A model generated the notes under the pieces. It was not told the DNA's origin. It saw nothing but the letters and a program-made list of their open reading frames with translations, and did not search any database. A stretch of 64,000 nucleotides of DNA from Enterobacter sp. ENT03. Lineage in GTDB: Bacteria; Pseudomonadota; Gammaproteobacteria; Enterobacterales; Enterobacteriaceae. The position numbers were made by a program, and so were the translations under genes. Shown piece after piece: positions 8,395 to 19,558 of this stretch. Where the stretch lies: assembly GCF_019218745.1 (NCBI RefSeq), contig NZ_JAHUXA010000016.1, positions 1 to 64,000 of the forward strand, written 5' to 3'. The stretch's first letter is position 1. Every line of letters starts with the position of its first letter.

Positions 8395-11300
8395 GTGAGC
8401 AGCAAAGTTGAACAACTGCATCAGCAGTTAAAAAAACGCATTCTGGTTCTGGATGGGGGCATGGGCACCATGATCCAGAGCTACCGTCTGAGTGAGCAGG
8501 ATTTCCGCGGCGAACGTTTCGCCGACTGGCCCTGCGATCTGAAAGGTAACAATGACCTGCTGGTGCTGAGTAAGCCCGAGGTGATCGCCGCGATCCACAA
8601 CGCCTATTTCGAGGCGGGCGCGGACATCATTGAAACCAACACCTTTAACTCCACGACGATCGCCATGGCGGATTACCAGATGGAATCCCTGTCGGCGGAG
8701 ATCAACTTTGAGGCGGCGAAACTGGCCCGCGCCTGTGCTGACGACTGGACTGCCCGCACGCCGGACAGACCCCGCTATGTGGCGGGCGTTCTTGGCCCGA
8801 CCAACCGCACCGCGTCCATTTCCCCTAACGTCAACGATCCGGCATTCCGTAATGTCACCTTTGATCAGCTGGTGGAAGCCTACCGGGAATCGACCCGCGC
8901 GCTGGTGGAAGGGGGCAGCGATCTGATCCTCATCGAAACCGTGTTCGATACCCTGAATGCCAAAGCAGCGATTTTCGCGGTGAAAGCCGAATTCGACGCG
9001 CTGGGCATTGAACTGCCGATCATGATTTCTGGCACCATCACCGATGCCTCCGGGCGCACGCTGTCCGGGCAGACCACCGAAGCCTTCTATAACTCCCTGC
9101 GCCACGCCGATGCGCTCACCTTTGGTCTCAACTGTGCGCTTGGCCCGGACGAACTGCGCCAGTACGTGCAGGAGCTGTCACGCATCGCAGAGTGCTACGT
9201 CACCGCGCACCCGAACGCCGGGCTGCCCAACGCCTTCGGCGAATACGATCTGGATGCCGACACCATGGCCTCGCAGATCCGTGAATGGGCCGAAGCGGGC
9301 TTTCTGAACATCGTCGGCGGCTGCTGCGGCACCACGCCGGAACACATTGCCGCCATGGATCGCGCTGTGGCGGGATTAGCGCCGCGCGCGCTGCCGGAGC
9401 TGCCAGTAGCCTGTCGTCTGGCCGGGCTGGAGCCGCTGAACATCGGCGCAGACAGCCTGTTTGTGAACGTTGGTGAACGTACCAACGTCACCGGCTCCGC
9501 CAAATTCAAGCGGCTGATCAAAGAAGAAAAATATAACGAAGCGCTGGAAGTTGCTCTGCAACAGGTGGAGAGCGGCGCGCAAATCATCGACATCAATATG
9601 GATGAGGGAATGCTGGACGCCGAAGCGGCGATGGTGCGTTTCCTCAATCTGATCGCCGGTGAGCCGGACATCGCCCGCGTGCCGATCATGATCGACTCCT
9701 CCAAATGGGAGGTGATCGAAAAAGGCCTGAAATGCATTCAGGGCAAAGGCATCGTCAACTCGATTTCCATGAAAGAGGGCGTTGAGGCGTTTAAACACCA
9801 CGCGAAACTGGTGCGGCGCTACGGCGCGGCCATGGTGGTGATGGCGTTCGATGAAGTCGGCCAGGCCGACACCCGCGAGCGTAAAATCGAAATCTGCCGC
9901 CGGGCCTATAAAATCCTGACCGAAGAGGTCGGTTTCCCGCCGGAAGACATCATTTTCGACCCGAATATCTTCGCCGTCGCCACCGGTATCGAAGAGCACA
10001 ACAACTACGCCCAGGACTTTATCGGTGCCTGCGAAGACATCAAACGCGAACTGCCGCACGCGATGATCTCCGGCGGCGTGTCGAACGTCTCCTTCTCTTT
10101 CCGGGGTAACGATCCGGTACGTGAGGCCATTCACGCCGTGTTCCTCTATTACGCCATCCGCAACGGCATGGACATGGGAATCGTTAACGCCGGACAACTG
10201 GCGATTTATGACGATCTGCCCGCTGAACTGCGCGATGCGGTGGAAGACGTGGTGCTTAACCGCCGCGACGACGGCACCGAGCGGCTGCTCGATCTGGCGG
10301 AAAAATACCGCGGCAGCAAAGCCGACGACGTTGCCAGTGCCCAGCAGGCCGAATGGCGCAGCTGGGACGTGCGTAAACGCCTCGAATACTCGCTGGTCAA
10401 AGGCATCACCGAATTTATTGAAGCCGATACGGAAGAAGCCCGCCAGCAAGCCGAGCGCCCCATCCAGGTGATCGAAGGCCCGCTGATGGACGGCATGAAC
10501 GTGGTCGGCGATCTGTTTGGCGAAGGGAAAATGTTTCTGCCGCAGGTGGTGAAATCTGCCCGCGTGATGAAACAGGCGGTGGCATATCTGGAGCCGTACA
10601 TCGAAGCCAGCAAAGAGAAAGGCAAAACCAACGGCAAAATGGTCATCGCCACCGTGAAGGGCGATGTGCATGACATCGGCAAAAACATCGTCGGCGTGGT
10701 GTTGCAGTGTAATAACTACGAAATCATCGATCTGGGCGTGATGGTGCCAGCCGAGAAGATCCTCAAAACCGCGCGTGAAGTGAATGCCGATCTGATCGGC
10801 CTGTCCGGCCTTATCACGCCGTCGCTGGACGAAATGGTCAACGTGGCGAAAGAGATGGAGCGCCAGGGCTTTACCATTCCGCTATTGATAGGTGGCGCAA
10901 CCACCTCGAAAGCGCACACGGCGGTGAAAATCGAGCAGAACTACAGCGGGCCGACGGTATACGTGCAAAACGCCTCGCGTACCGTGGGCGTGGTATCCGC
11001 GCTGCTGTCCGACGAGCAGCATGATGATTTCGTCGCCCGGACCCGCAAAGAGTACGACACCGTGCGCATTCAGCATGCGCGTAAAAAACCGCGTACCCCG
11101 CCGGTGACGTTACAGGCGGCGCGGGAAAACGATCTGGCTTTCGACTGGGAGAGCTATACCCCGCCAGTGGTGCATCGCCCGGGCGTGCAGGACGTGAGCG
11201 CCAGCATAGAGACACTGCGGAACTACATCGACTGGACGCCGTTCTTTATGACCTGGTCGCTGGCGGGAAAATACCCGCGCATTCTCGAAGATGAGGTGGT

Positions 11301-12078
11301 GGGGGAAGAGGCGCAGCGCCTGTTTAAAGACGCCAACGACCTGCTGGATAAACTGAGCGCTGAAAAATCGCTCAATCCGCGCGGCGTGGTCGGGCTGTTC
11401 CCGGCGAACCGGGTGGGCGATGACGTGGAAATTTACCGTGACGAGTCCCGCACGCAGGTGCTGACGGTGGCACACCACCTGCGCCAGCAGACCGAGAAAA
11501 TCGGCTTTGCCAACTACTGCCTCGCGGATTTCGTCGCCCCGAAACTCAGCGGCAAAGCGGATTATATCGGTGCCTTCGCAGTGACCGGCGGCCTGGAAGA
11601 AGACGCGCTGGCCGAGGCCTACGACGCGCAGCACGATGATTACAACAAAATCATGGTCAAAGCCGTCGCCGACCGTCTGGCAGAAGCCTTTGCCGAATAC
11701 CTGCATGAGCGGGTGCGCAAAGTCTACTGGGGCTATGCGCCGAATGAAAACCTCAGCAACGAGGAGCTGATCCGCGAGAACTATCAGGGGATCCGCCCGG
11801 CACCGGGTTACCCGGCCTGCCCGGAGCACACCGAAAAAGGCACCATCTGGGAGCTGCTGGACGTGGAAACGCACACCGGTATGAAGCTGACGGAATCCTA
11901 CGCCATGTGGCCGGGCGCGTCGGTATCAGGCTGGTACTTCAGCCATCCTGACAGCAAATACTTCGCCGTGGCGCAGATCCAGCGCGATCAGGTGGAAGAC
12001 TACGCCCTGCGTAAAGGAATGACGGTCACAGAGGTGGAGCGCTGGCTGGCATCGCATCTGGGCTACGACGCTGACTGA
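8395..12078 (+). CDS. metH: Cobalamin-dependent methionine synthase
   Basis: Transfers the methyl group of 5-methyltetrahydrofolate to homocysteine via methylcobalamin. The 1227 residues equal E. coli MetH. Modules in order: homocysteine/zinc domain (about 1-325, ligands in GLNCALGP and [10 protein letters not shown]), pterin-binding domain (355-620), cobalamin cap (650-740), B12 domain (746-880, with the cobalt-ligating histidine in [11 protein letters not shown]), and AdoMet reactivation domain (from about 897). The start is GTG, as in E. coli, after GGGAGC. Divergent from iclR with the MetR-type site between; terminator downstream. Confidence 0.98.
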   Translation: MSSKVEQLHQQLKKRILVLDGGMGTMIQSYRLSEQDFRGERFADWPCDLKGNNDLLVLSKPEVIAAIHNAYFEAGADIIETNTFNSTTIAMADYQMESLSAEINFEAAKLARACADDWTARTPDRPRYVAGVLGPTNRTASISPNVNDPAFRNVTFDQLVEAYRESTRALVEGGSDLILIETVFDTLNAKAAIFAVKAEFDALGIELPIMISGTITDASGRTLSGQTTEAFYNSLRHADALTFGLNCALGPDELRQYVQELSRIAECYVTAHPNAGLPNAFGEYDLDADTMASQIREWAEAGFLNIVGGCCGTTPEHIAAMDRAVAGLAPRALPELPVACRLAGLEPLNIGADSLFVNVGERTNVTGSAKFKRLIKEEKYNEALEVALQQVESGAQIIDINMDEGMLDAEAAMVRFLNLIAGEPDIARVPIMIDSSKWEVIEKGLKCIQGKGIVNSISMKEGVEAFKHHAKLVRRYGAAMVVMAFDEVGQADTRERKIEICRRAYKILTEEVGFPPEDIIFDPNIFAVATGIEEHNNYAQDFIGACEDIKRELPHAMISGGVSNVSFSFRGNDPVREAIHAVFLYYAIRNGMDMGIVNAGQLAIYDDLPAELRDAVEDVVLNRRDDGTERLLDLAEKYRGSKADDVASAQQAEWRSWDVRKRLEYSLVKGITEFIEADTEEARQQAERPIQVIEGPLMDGMNVVGDLFGEGKMFLPQVVKSARVMKQAVAYLEPYIEASKEKGKTNGKMVIATVKGDVHDIGKNIVGVVLQCNNYEIIDLGVMVPAEKILKTAREVNADLIGLSGLITPSLDEMVNVAKEMERQGFTIPLLIGGATTSKAHTAVKIEQNYSGPTVYVQNASRTVGVVSALLSDEQHDDFVARTRKEYDTVRIQHARKKPRTPPVTLQAARENDLAFDWESYTPPVVHRPGVQDVSASIETLRNYIDWTPFFMTWSLAGKYPRILEDEVVGEEAQRLFKDANDLLDKLSAEKSLNPRGVVGLFPANRVGDDVEIYRDESRTQVLTVAHHLRQQTEKIGFANYCLADFVAPKLSGKADYIGAFAVTGGLEEDALAEAYDAQHDDYNKIMVKAVADRLAEAFAEYLHERVRKVYWGYAPNENLSNEELIRENYQGIRPAPGYPACPEHTEKGTIWELLDVETHTGMKLTESYAMWPGASVSGWYFSHPDSKYFAVAQIQRDQVEDYALRKGMTVTEVERWLASHLGYDAD

Positions 12079-12087
12079 TTCATGAAA

Positions 12088-12117
12088 GAGGGCAGATAAT
12101 CTGCCCTCCTTATTTAT
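12088..12117 (+). terminator. metH terminator
   Basis: GAGGGCAGA pairs with TCTGCCCTC around TAA, followed by a T-rich stretch, 10 bases after the metH stop. Confidence 0.85.
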
Positions 12118-12217
12118 CCTGCATAATTTCTATCTCGCTATTCTTATTAAGGGACTACAGTCAAAATTTAATAATTATTGAGCGATTATTTTAATGGCTC
12201 TCATATAAGAAGGTGTT

Positions 12218-12578
12218 ATGGACTTAGACCTCCATACATTTATGGTTTACATAGAAATCAAAAAGGCCATCAGCACGCAGGGAAGATGATGATCAATCGA
12301 GCTACCTCAATGGGGATGAAGGGCGTCTTTTTATGTCCGAGGGTAAGGACTTCATGCATACCACAAGAGATAAAGTTCAGGTGTGGTCCCCATTACCTCA
12401 GGAGTTGAACGAAGAGAATCGCTCGGTAATTTTTAAACGATCTGTTATAAGGCGTTATGGTGAAAAAAGGGAAACTCATCAAAGCTATCTTGAGAGTGAT
12501 GATGCATGGACACAAGATGGAAAATCATGGCAATGGATACCAGGGATAAGTGATGAAGATTATGAATTTAAAAAATAA
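12218..12578 (+). pseudogene. Hypothetical gene, probably frameshifted
   Basis: An ATG at 12218 with AGAAGG just upstream opens a frame (MDLDLHTFMVYIEIKKAIST) that stops at 12289. A second frame is open without a stop from 12255 to 12578, and its sequence before the first internal ATG (12333) is also protein-like (EDDDQSSYLNGDEGRLF). Removing one G from the GGG at 12280-12282 would join both into a product of about 119 residues. As it stands, only the 81-residue part from 12333 could be made, without a clear ribosome site. I do not recognise the family. The composition is AT-rich, unlike metH and yjbB. It overlaps the next gene by 26 bases, suggesting a former operon. Confidence 0.45.
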
Positions 12579-12996
12579 AGTATTCATCTTTTGGGGATGC
12601 ATGGATGTTCTGGCAATAGTGATGTATTGCTTTTTCTCCTTTTATAAGGGAAATATTCCTTTATATTCTGATGTGCGGAATTTTTACAACGTCTTTATAT
12701 CGCTGGAGGTCAGCGGTTGGACCGGATTTTTTATCCTGATTATGTTCACCTTACACCTCATTATGCAATTGTCTCTTTTTTATTCGGCGTATGCGTTGTT
12801 GAAAAAGAATAATTTAAGTGTTTGGTTTCTTTGCTGTCAGGAGATTTTAAGAGCATTTTCCCTAACGTGTTCTTTGGCGTTTATTCCTTTTATCTTGCAT
12901 TTTATTCATGGCTACCCTTCGCATCTCGGGGCCTCTCTTTTTATCTTTTCAGAGATCTGCAAAGTCGGCACTTTTTGGTGGTGTAAAAGACGTTAA
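12553..12996 (+). CDS. Small polytopic membrane protein, unknown
   Basis: A 147-residue, strongly hydrophobic protein with about four predicted membrane segments (roughly 10-30, 55-78, 92-113, 123-141) and a basic C-terminus (WWCKRR). Starts at 12550 (GTG) and 12562 (ATG) are also possible; 12553 is chosen for the AGGGATAAG about 8 bases upstream. It overlaps the end of the preceding reading frame, so the two are probably translationally coupled. The composition is AT-rich. I do not recognise the family. A small soluble protein coupled to a membrane protein would fit a toxin/immunity-like cassette, but nothing in the sequence proves it. Confidence 0.5.
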   Translation: MKIMNLKNKVFIFWGCMDVLAIVMYCFFSFYKGNIPLYSDVRNFYNVFISLEVSGWTGFFILIMFTLHLIMQLSLFYSAYALLKKNNLSVWFLCCQEILRAFSLTCSLAFIPFILHFIHGYPSHLGASLFIFSEICKVGTFWWCKRR

Positions 12997-13085
12997 ACGT
13001 GTCCAACGTGCCCGAGTAACCACCTCAAAGATATGGACAAACTGGCCAGTAAGTCACAAATCTGTCATCTTTCCTTACAACAAAC

Positions 13086-13116
13086 GAGGCACCCCGCAGG
13101 TGCCTTGTCTCTTTAG
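13086..13116 (+). terminator. Terminator-like hairpin before yjbB
   Basis: AGGCACC pairs with GGTGCCT around a 5-base loop and is followed by an imperfect T-rich stretch. It separates the accessory patch from yjbB. Confidence 0.5.
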
Positions 13117-13195
13117 CGGAAGTAAACCCTTATACTGAAAGAGGGTAGGGATGCATATCCTGTAAAACGTATAACGATAAGGAGACTAAAAACCC

Positions 13196-14827
13196 GTGTT
13201 AACGCTGTTACACCTGTTATCCGCTGTCGCCCTGCTGGTCTGGGGTACTCATATTGTGCGCACCGGCGTCATGCGCGTGTTTGGCGCGCGCCTGCGTACC
13301 GTGCTCAGTCGCAGCGTGGAAAAGAAACCGCTCGCCTTCTGCGCGGGGATAGGCGTTACCGCGCTGGTACAGAGCAGTAACGCCACTACCCTGCTGGTGA
13401 CGTCCTTCGTCGCTCAGGATCTCGTAGCGCTGGCCCCGGCGCTGGTGATCGTGCTTGGCGCGGATGTCGGTACGGCGCTGATGGCACGTGTGCTGACGTT
13501 CGATCTCTCCTGGCTGTCGCCGCTGCTGATTTTTATCGGCGTGATTTTCTTCCTTGGCCGCAAACAGACGCGCGCCGGTCAGGTTGGGCGCGTGGGTATC
13601 GGCCTTGGGCTGATCCTGCTGGCGCTGGAGCTGATCGTGCAGGCGGTGACCCCCATTACCCAGGCCAACGGGGTTAAAGTCATTTTCGCCTCGCTGACGG
13701 GCGATCTGATGCTGGATGCGCTGATTGGCGCGATGTTCGCGGTCATTACCTATTCCAGCCTCGCCGCAGTGCTGCTCACCGCCACGCTGACGGCGGCGGG
13801 GGTGATCGCCTTCCCGGTCGCGCTCTGTCTGGTGATCGGCGCGAACCTCGGCTCAGGCCTGCTCGCCATGCTCAATAACAGTGCTGCCAATGCCGCTGCC
13901 CGCCGGGTAGCGATGGGCAGCCTGCTGTTTAAACTGGTGGGCAGTCTGGCGATCCTGCCGTTCGTGTATCCGCTGGCTGGTGCCATGGATCGGCTGCCGC
14001 TGCCGGAGTCTGAGCTGGTGATCTATTTCCACGTCTTCTACAACCTGATCCGCTGCCTGATAATGGTGCCCTTCGTCGGCCCGATGGCGAGTTTCTGTAA
14101 GCGGATCATTCGTGATGAGCCGGAGCTGGATGCACGCTTAAAACCGAAGCATCTGGATACCTCGGCGCTGGATACCCCCGCGCTGGCGCTGTCCAATGCC
14201 GCGCGCGAAACGCTGCGCATGGGTGACGCCATGGAACAGATGCTGGTGGACTTCAAAAAGGTGATGCACGGCGAGCCGCGCCAGGAAAAAGAGCTGCGTA
14301 AAACGGCGGATGACATCAACGTGCTTTATACCGCCATCAAGCTTTATCTCGCGCGTATGCCGAAGGAGGAGCTGGCGGAAGAGGAGTCCCGCCGCTGGGC
14401 GGAGATCATCGAGATGTCCCTTAACCTCGAACAGGCGTCAGATATTGTCGAGCGCATGGGCAGCGAAATCGCTGATAAATCTCTCTCTGTGCGTCGGGCA
14501 TTTTCGCTGGAGGGCTTAAATGAGCTGGACGCGCTGCTGGAGCAGTTGCTCAGCAACCTGCAACTGGGGATGTCGGTCTTCTTTTCCGGCGACGTATCCA
14601 GCGCCCGCCGCCTGCGCCGCCGTAAACATCGCTTTCGCATCCTCAACCGGCGCTACTCTCATGCTCACGTTGACCGGCTGCATCAGCAAAACGTGCAAAG
14701 TATCGAAACCAGCTCCCTGCACTTGGGGCTGCTCGGCGACATGAAACGTCTGAACTCGCTGTTCTGCTCGGTGGCCTACAGCGTGATGGAACAACCGGAC
14801 GAAGACGACGAACGCGACGAGTATTAA
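13196..14827 (+). CDS. yjbB: Na/Pi-cotransporter family protein YjbB
   Basis: An inner-membrane protein of the Na+/phosphate cotransporter family; E. coli YjbB exports phosphate when overproduced. The 543 residues equal the E. coli length. The two inverted Na/Pi repeats carry the family motif twice, as [13 protein letters not shown] (about 53-65) and [18 protein letters not shown] (about 184-201), within about eight membrane segments. The soluble C-terminal half (from about 330) resembles a PhoU-like helical domain. The start is GTG, preceded by AAGGAG 11 bases upstream. Confidence 0.95.
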   Translation: MLTLLHLLSAVALLVWGTHIVRTGVMRVFGARLRTVLSRSVEKKPLAFCAGIGVTALVQSSNATTLLVTSFVAQDLVALAPALVIVLGADVGTALMARVLTFDLSWLSPLLIFIGVIFFLGRKQTRAGQVGRVGIGLGLILLALELIVQAVTPITQANGVKVIFASLTGDLMLDALIGAMFAVITYSSLAAVLLTATLTAAGVIAFPVALCLVIGANLGSGLLAMLNNSAANAAARRVAMGSLLFKLVGSLAILPFVYPLAGAMDRLPLPESELVIYFHVFYNLIRCLIMVPFVGPMASFCKRIIRDEPELDARLKPKHLDTSALDTPALALSNAARETLRMGDAMEQMLVDFKKVMHGEPRQEKELRKTADDINVLYTAIKLYLARMPKEELAEEESRRWAEIIEMSLNLEQASDIVERMGSEIADKSLSVRRAFSLEGLNELDALLEQLLSNLQLGMSVFFSGDVSSARRLRRRKHRFRILNRRYSHAHVDRLHQQNVQSIETSSLHLGLLGDMKRLNSLFCSVAYSVMEQPDEDDERDEY

Positions 14828-14940
14828 TCACGGCGCGGCATGCCGGTGCCGCGCTACCGCACAAATCTGTTGGTGCACCTCACAAAGCCATTTTTTCCGA
14901 CGCGGCAGGTAAGGTATATTCCGCTTTTACAGGAGAATTT

Positions 14941-15810
14941 ATGCTGCCAGACTCATCAACCCGATTAAACAAATACATTAGCGAAAGCGGGATCTGCTCG
15001 CGTCGCGAGGCTGATCGTTACATCGAACAGGGAAACGTCTTTATTAACGGCAAACGCGCCGCTATTGGCGACCAGGTCTCTCCCGGTGATGTGGTAAAAG
15101 TTAACGGTCAGTTGATTGAGCCGCGCGAAGCGGAAGATTTAGTCTTTATCGCGCTGAATAAGCCGGTAGGGATTGTCAGCACCACCGAAGACAGCGAAAA
15201 AGACAACATTGTGGATTTCGTGAACCACAGCAAGCGCGTGTTCCCGATTGGCCGTCTGGACAAAGACTCGCAGGGGCTGATTTTCCTCACCAACCATGGC
15301 GATCTGGTGAACAAAATCCTGCGCGCCGGTAACGATCACGAAAAAGAGTATCTGGTGACGGTCAACAAACTGGTTACCGATGAGTTTATTCGTGGCATGG
15401 GGGCGGGTGTGCCGATCCTCGGTACGGTGACGAAGAAGTGCAAAGTCAAAAAAGAAGCGCCCTTTACGTTCCGCATTACGCTGGTGCAGGGGCTGAACCG
15501 CCAGATCCGCCGCATGTGCGAACATTTTGGTTATGAGGTAACGAAGCTGGAACGCACGCGGATCATGAACGTCAGCCTGAGCGGTTTACCGCAGGGGGAG
15601 TGGCGCGATCTGACGGACGATGAACTGATTGGCCTGTTTAAGCTGATTGAAAATTCCAGTTCGGAAGCGAAGCCAAAAGCAAAGGCCAAACCGAAAGCGC
15701 AGGCCGCGAAAGCGCCCGCGGCAAAAGCGGCGAAACCCGACGACAAAAGCCGGGCGAAACCTGCCGGGAAACGCTTCGTGCAGCCGGGCCGTAAGAAAAA
15801 AGGGCGCTAA
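14941..15810 (+). CDS. rluF: 23S rRNA pseudouridine synthase RluF
   Basis: Isomerises U2604 of 23S rRNA, and U35 of tRNA-Tyr in E. coli. An S4 RNA-binding domain (about 7-65) is followed by the RsuA-type catalytic domain with the aspartate in [15 protein letters not shown] (D108 region) and the motif [20 protein letters not shown]. The tail from about 240 is a low-complexity Lys/Ala/Pro run. The ATG follows AGGAGA. In E. coli, pepE lies between yjbB and rluF; here only 113 bases with a GC-rich hairpin remain. Confidence 0.96.
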   Translation: MLPDSSTRLNKYISESGICSRREADRYIEQGNVFINGKRAAIGDQVSPGDVVKVNGQLIEPREAEDLVFIALNKPVGIVSTTEDSEKDNIVDFVNHSKRVFPIGRLDKDSQGLIFLTNHGDLVNKILRAGNDHEKEYLVTVNKLVTDEFIRGMGAGVPILGTVTKKCKVKKEAPFTFRITLVQGLNRQIRRMCEHFGYEVTKLERTRIMNVSLSGLPQGEWRDLTDDELIGLFKLIENSSSEAKPKAKAKPKAQAAKAPAAKAAKPDDKSRAKPAGKRFVQPGRKKKGR

Positions 15811-15813
15811 ATT

Positions 15814-16086
15814 CTAGCGCTTACCGCGCGTGGAGGTGTTCGCAGACCAGGAATAGGTCGCCTCCGCGTCCGGTTTATAGGCTTTTTGCTTCTTCGCCTG
15901 ACGGACCTTTTTCGCTGCCGCTTCACGCTCCGCCATCAGTTTATCGATGTACTCTTTTTTCACGTGATTGGTTTCAGAATTGGTGAGCAGACGCCCATGT
16001 GATATGCGTGCACGATCGAGCAGTGTTTTCAGCTCGCGCTGTTCACTTTCCGTCATGTCTTGTTGTGTCAGTCTTGCAATGGCCAT
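15814..16086 (-). CDS. yjbD: DUF3811 family protein YjbD
   Basis: A 90-residue, very basic, cytoplasmic protein of unknown function that matches E. coli YjbD. It is predicted to be mostly helical (10-70) with a Lys-rich stretch (REAAAKKVRQAKKQKAYK). AGGAG lies 9 bases before the ATG. Its stop is 3 bases from the convergent rluF stop, with no terminator between. Confidence 0.9.
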   Translation of the reverse strand: MAIARLTQQDMTESEQRELKTLLDRARISHGRLLTNSETNHVKKEYIDKLMAEREAAAKKVRQAKKQKAYKPDAEATYSWSANTSTRGKR

Positions 16087-16159
16087 GGTGGCGATCTCCT
16101 GGGAAACGTGTCACGAGTGTACGTGATGAACGCGATCCATGCAGTAACCTTCGTCGTAC

Positions 16160-16188
16160 AAAAAAATGCCGGGTAAAAACCCGGCATA
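16160..16188 (-). terminator. lysC terminator
   Basis: ATGCCGGGT pairs with ACCCGGCAT around AAAA. On the minus strand the stem is followed by a run of T, placing it after lysC. Confidence 0.88.
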
Positions 16189-16215
16189 AAAGCGTGATAA
16201 ACGACAGCAGCAATC

Positions 16216-17577
16216 CTACTCAAACAAATTGTGATGCAGCTTCTGCACCACCTGTTCCGCCTCGCTGCCTGGCACCAGGAAGCACAGGTTATGGCTCGAT
16301 GCGCCATAGCAAATCATGCGGATATTGAACGGCTCCAGCACGCCAAACACCTCTTTGCCCACGCCGCAGGCTTTCGACAGATCGTTGCCGATGAGCGCCA
16401 CCAGCGCTAGATTTTCTTCCACTTCCACCCGGCACAGCGCCGACAGCTCCATCAGCAGCGATTGCGTCAGCAGCGTATCGCCAGTGGAGGTGGAGCCGGT
16501 GGTATCCAGCGTCAGCGCCACACTGACTTCTGAGGTGGTGATCAGGTCCACGGAAATATTGTGACGGGCGAGGATGCCGAACACCTCCGCCAGAAAACCG
16601 CGCGAGTGCAGCATGTTCAGGCTGTGCAGAGTGACCAGCGTCTGCTTGCGACGCAGCGCCAGTGCACGGAACAGCGGCGGATCCTGCGTTTCGTTGCATA
16701 CCAGCGTGCCGCCCGCCTGGGGATCTTTGCTTGAGCCGACAAACACCGGAATATCGCTGCGCACGGCAGGCAGGAGTGTCGCCGGATGCAGCACTTTCGC
16801 GCCGAACGTCGCCATTTCGGCGGCTTCTTCAAAGGCGATTTCATCGATGCGTTTTGCCGACGGCACCACGCGCGGATCGGTGGTGTAAATCCCCGGCACG
16901 TCAGTCCAGATGTCAACGCGGGTGGCGTGCAGGGCTTCTGCCAGCAACGCCGCCGTGTAATCGCTGCCGCCGCGCCCAAGCGTGGTGGTGCGGCCTTTTG
17001 CTTCGCTGCCAATAAAGCCCTGGGTGATCACCAGGCCCTCTTCGAGGCGCGGCGAAAGCTGTTGTTTCGCCAGCTCCGCCAGCGCGGTAACGTCCGGCTC
17101 GGCACGACCAAAGCGGTCATTGGTGCGCATGATTTTACGCACGTCAAACCAGCGGGCATCGACGTCGCGCTCGCGCAGGATCTCCACAAACAGCAGGGTC
17201 GACATCAGCTCGCCATGGCTGACCAGCTCATCGGTCAACGCCGTAGAGGTCGCCAGCGACGCGGCTTCCGCCAGCGTGGTGATGTTTTCCAGCAGACGGT
17301 CGATTTCCTCGCGGATGATATTCGGATTGCGCATCCGTTCCAGAATGTCGAACTGGATTTTGCGAATGGCGTCCAGCTTCACGAAGCGCTCGGTGGCCTC
17401 AAGCCCCTCCGCCAGCGCCACCAGCAGGTTAGTGACGCCCGCCGAGGCCGACAGCACCACCAGGCGCACGCCGCCGTCAGAGAGCACCACATCGGCGCTG
17501 CGGTTCATGGCATCAAAATCAGCAACGCTGGTGCCGCCAAATTTGGCGACGATGAGCGGGGATACAGCTTGTGTCAT
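16216..17577 (-). CDS. lysC: Lysine-sensitive aspartokinase III
   Basis: Phosphorylates aspartate, opening the lysine/threonine/methionine pathway; lysine inhibits it through ACT domains. At 453 residues it is 4 longer than E. coli LysC because of an N-terminal extension (MTQAVSP). The kinase core has KFGGTSVADFDAMN (about 12-25) and GFIGSEAKGRTTTLGRGGSD; two ACT domains follow (about 315-453). GAGG lies 6 bases before the ATG. The untranslated leader is much shorter than in E. coli and lacks room for a lysine riboswitch. Confidence 0.97.
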   Translation of the reverse strand: MTQAVSPLIVAKFGGTSVADFDAMNRSADVVLSDGGVRLVVLSASAGVTNLLVALAEGLEATERFVKLDAIRKIQFDILERMRNPNIIREEIDRLLENITTLAEAASLATSTALTDELVSHGELMSTLLFVEILRERDVDARWFDVRKIMRTNDRFGRAEPDVTALAELAKQQLSPRLEEGLVITQGFIGSEAKGRTTTLGRGGSDYTAALLAEALHATRVDIWTDVPGIYTTDPRVVPSAKRIDEIAFEEAAEMATFGAKVLHPATLLPAVRSDIPVFVGSSKDPQAGGTLVCNETQDPPLFRALALRRKQTLVTLHSLNMLHSRGFLAEVFGILARHNISVDLITTSEVSVALTLDTTGSTSTGDTLLTQSLLMELSALCRVEVEENLALVALIGNDLSKACGVGKEVFGVLEPFNIRMICYGASSHNLCFLVPGSEAEQVVQKLHHNLFE

Positions 17578-17658
17578 AACGACCTCGTGTCAGGGAGAGA
17601 AAAGCGACCATGGCACAAGGAAAATCAGAAACCGGTGCAGGCGCATATATATCATTTA

Positions 17659-17687
17659 TAAATAAAAGGCGGGGCCGCCAGTGTCAA
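17659..17687 (-). promoter_or_regulatory. Candidate lysC promoter
   Basis: On the minus strand, a perfect -35 TTGACA (17682-17687) is 17 bases from a -10 like TATTTA (17659-17664). Transcription would begin near 17652, giving a leader of only about 75 bases before lysC. Confidence 0.5.
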
Positions 17688-17871
17688 CGCCGGGATTATG
17701 CGGATTATTCATGTTCTCCGACCTCCCAGGAAATTAACTTATAACGGCTATACTTTGCGCGGGCCTTCCTCTTAACGCGACGATCCCCATTACATAAAAA
17801 CCATCACAATTTTTGTGTGCAGGCGCTACAATCGACCGCAGTTAACATTCTCAAATCAGAAGAGTATTGCC

Positions 17872-19521
17872 ATGAAAAACATCAACCCGAAGCAAACTTC
17901 TGCCTGGCAGGCACTGCAAAAACACTACGACGCGATGAAAGATGTCACCATCGCTGAACTCTTTGCCCAGGACGGCGATCGTTTCGCGAAGTTCTCAGCC
18001 ACCTTTAACGATCAAATGCTGGTGGATTTCTCCAAAAACCGCATCACTGACGAAACCCTCTCCCTGTTACAGGATCTGGCGAAAGAGACCGATCTGGCTG
18101 GCGCCATCAAATCCATGTTCGCCGGTGAGAAGATCAACCGCACGGAAGATCGCGCGGTGCTGCACGTCGCGCTGCGTAACCGTAGCAACACGCCGATTAT
18201 CGTTGACGGCAAAGACGTGATGCCGGAAGTCAACGCGGTGCTGGAAAAAATGAAAGCCTTCTCGGAAGCGATCATTTCCGGTAGCTGGAAAGGCTATACC
18301 GGTAAGCCAATCACCGACGTGGTGAACATCGGTATCGGTGGTTCCGACCTCGGCCCGTTCATGGTCACCGAAGCGCTGCGTCCATATAAAAACCACCTCA
18401 ACATGCACTTTGTTTCTAACGTTGATGGTACGCACATCGCAGAAGTGCTGAAGAAAGTGAACCCGGAAACCACGCTGTTCCTCGTGGCGTCCAAAACCTT
18501 CACTACGCAGGAAACCATGACCAACGCCCTGAGCGCGCGTGAATGGTTCCTGAAAACCGCCGGCGATCAGCAGCACGTTGCGAAACACTTCGCCGCGCTG
18601 TCCACCAATGCGAAAGCGGTGGGCGAGTTTGGTATTGATACCGCCAATATGTTCGAATTCTGGGACTGGGTGGGAGGCCGTTACTCCCTGTGGTCGGCGA
18701 TTGGTCTGTCGATTATCCTGTCCGTTGGCTTTGACAACTTTGTGGAACTGCTGTCCGGCGCGCACGCCATGGATAAGCATTTCTCCACCACCGCACCGGA
18801 GCAAAACCTGCCGGTTCTGCTGGCGCTGATCGGCATCTGGTACAACAACTTCTTCGGCGCTGAAACCGAAGCGATCCTGCCGTATGACCAGTACATGCAC
18901 CGTTTTGCCGCCTACTTCCAGCAGGGCAACATGGAATCCAACGGCAAATACGTTGACCGTAACGGCAACCCGGTGGACTACCAGACTGGCCCGATCATCT
19001 GGGGTGAGCCGGGTACCAACGGTCAGCACGCGTTCTACCAGCTGATCCACCAGGGAACCAAAATGGTGCCGTGCGATTTCATCGCGCCGGCGATCACCCA
19101 TAACCCGCTTTCCGATCACCATCCGAAGCTGCTGTCTAACTTCTTCGCCCAGACCGAAGCGCTGGCGTTTGGTAAATCCCGTGAGGTAGTTGAGCAGGAA
19201 TATGCCGACCAGGGTAAAGATCCGAAGACGCTGGAACACGTGGTGCCGTTTAAAGTGTTCGAAGGCAACCGTCCGACTAACTCCATCCTGCTGCGCGAAA
19301 TCACGCCTTTCAGCCTGGGCGCGCTGATTGCACTTTATGAGCACAAAATCTTCACCCAGGGCGCGATCCTCAACATCTTCACCTTTGACCAGTGGGGCGT
19401 AGAGCTAGGTAAGCAGCTGGCGAACCGCATCCTGCCGGAGCTGGGCGATGAAAAAGAAATCAGCACCCACGACAGCTCAACCAATGGGCTGATCAACCGC
19501 TATAAATCCTGGCGTGCCTGA
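17872..19521 (+). CDS. pgi: Glucose-6-phosphate isomerase
   Basis: Interconverts glucose 6-phosphate and fructose 6-phosphate in glycolysis and gluconeogenesis. The 549 residues equal E. coli Pgi. Signatures present: [12 protein letters not shown] and the substrate/catalytic region [20 protein letters not shown]. The frame is open from 17815, but the ATG at 17872 gives the E. coli-like N-terminus [12 protein letters not shown] with AGAAGAG upstream. A -10-like TACAAT is at 17827-17832. Divergent from lysC; two hairpins follow. Confidence 0.98.
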   Translation: MKNINPKQTSAWQALQKHYDAMKDVTIAELFAQDGDRFAKFSATFNDQMLVDFSKNRITDETLSLLQDLAKETDLAGAIKSMFAGEKINRTEDRAVLHVALRNRSNTPIIVDGKDVMPEVNAVLEKMKAFSEAIISGSWKGYTGKPITDVVNIGIGGSDLGPFMVTEALRPYKNHLNMHFVSNVDGTHIAEVLKKVNPETTLFLVASKTFTTQETMTNALSAREWFLKTAGDQQHVAKHFAALSTNAKAVGEFGIDTANMFEFWDWVGGRYSLWSAIGLSIILSVGFDNFVELLSGAHAMDKHFSTTAPEQNLPVLLALIGIWYNNFFGAETEAILPYDQYMHRFAAYFQQGNMESNGKYVDRNGNPVDYQTGPIIWGEPGTNGQHAFYQLIHQGTKMVPCDFIAPAITHNPLSDHHPKLLSNFFAQTEALAFGKSREVVEQEYADQGKDPKTLEHVVPFKVFEGNRPTNSILLREITPFSLGALIALYEHKIFTQGAILNIFTFDQWGVELGKQLANRILPELGDEKEISTHDSSTNGLINRYKSWRA

Positions 19522-19522
19522 T

Positions 19523-19541
19523 AGCCCTGGCGGGCTTTTTA
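19523..19541 (+). terminator. pgi terminator 1
   Basis: AGCCC pairs with GGGCT around TGGC, directly followed by a T run. Confidence 0.75.
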
Positions 19542-19558
19542 AAATATCTATTTATACT

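Noticed and set aside
9376-10671. 431-residue frame antisense to metH
   Set aside because: His/Gly/Phe-rich translation typical of the opposite strand of a GC-biased gene; metH is complete and conserved here.
17578-17871. Lysine riboswitch upstream of lysC
   Set aside because: Looked for because E. coli has one; the leader between the promoter and lysC is too short and the aptamer core is not visible.
18067-19344. 425-residue frame antisense to pgi
   Set aside because: Shadow of the strongly codon-biased pgi gene; no start signal and no recognisable domain.
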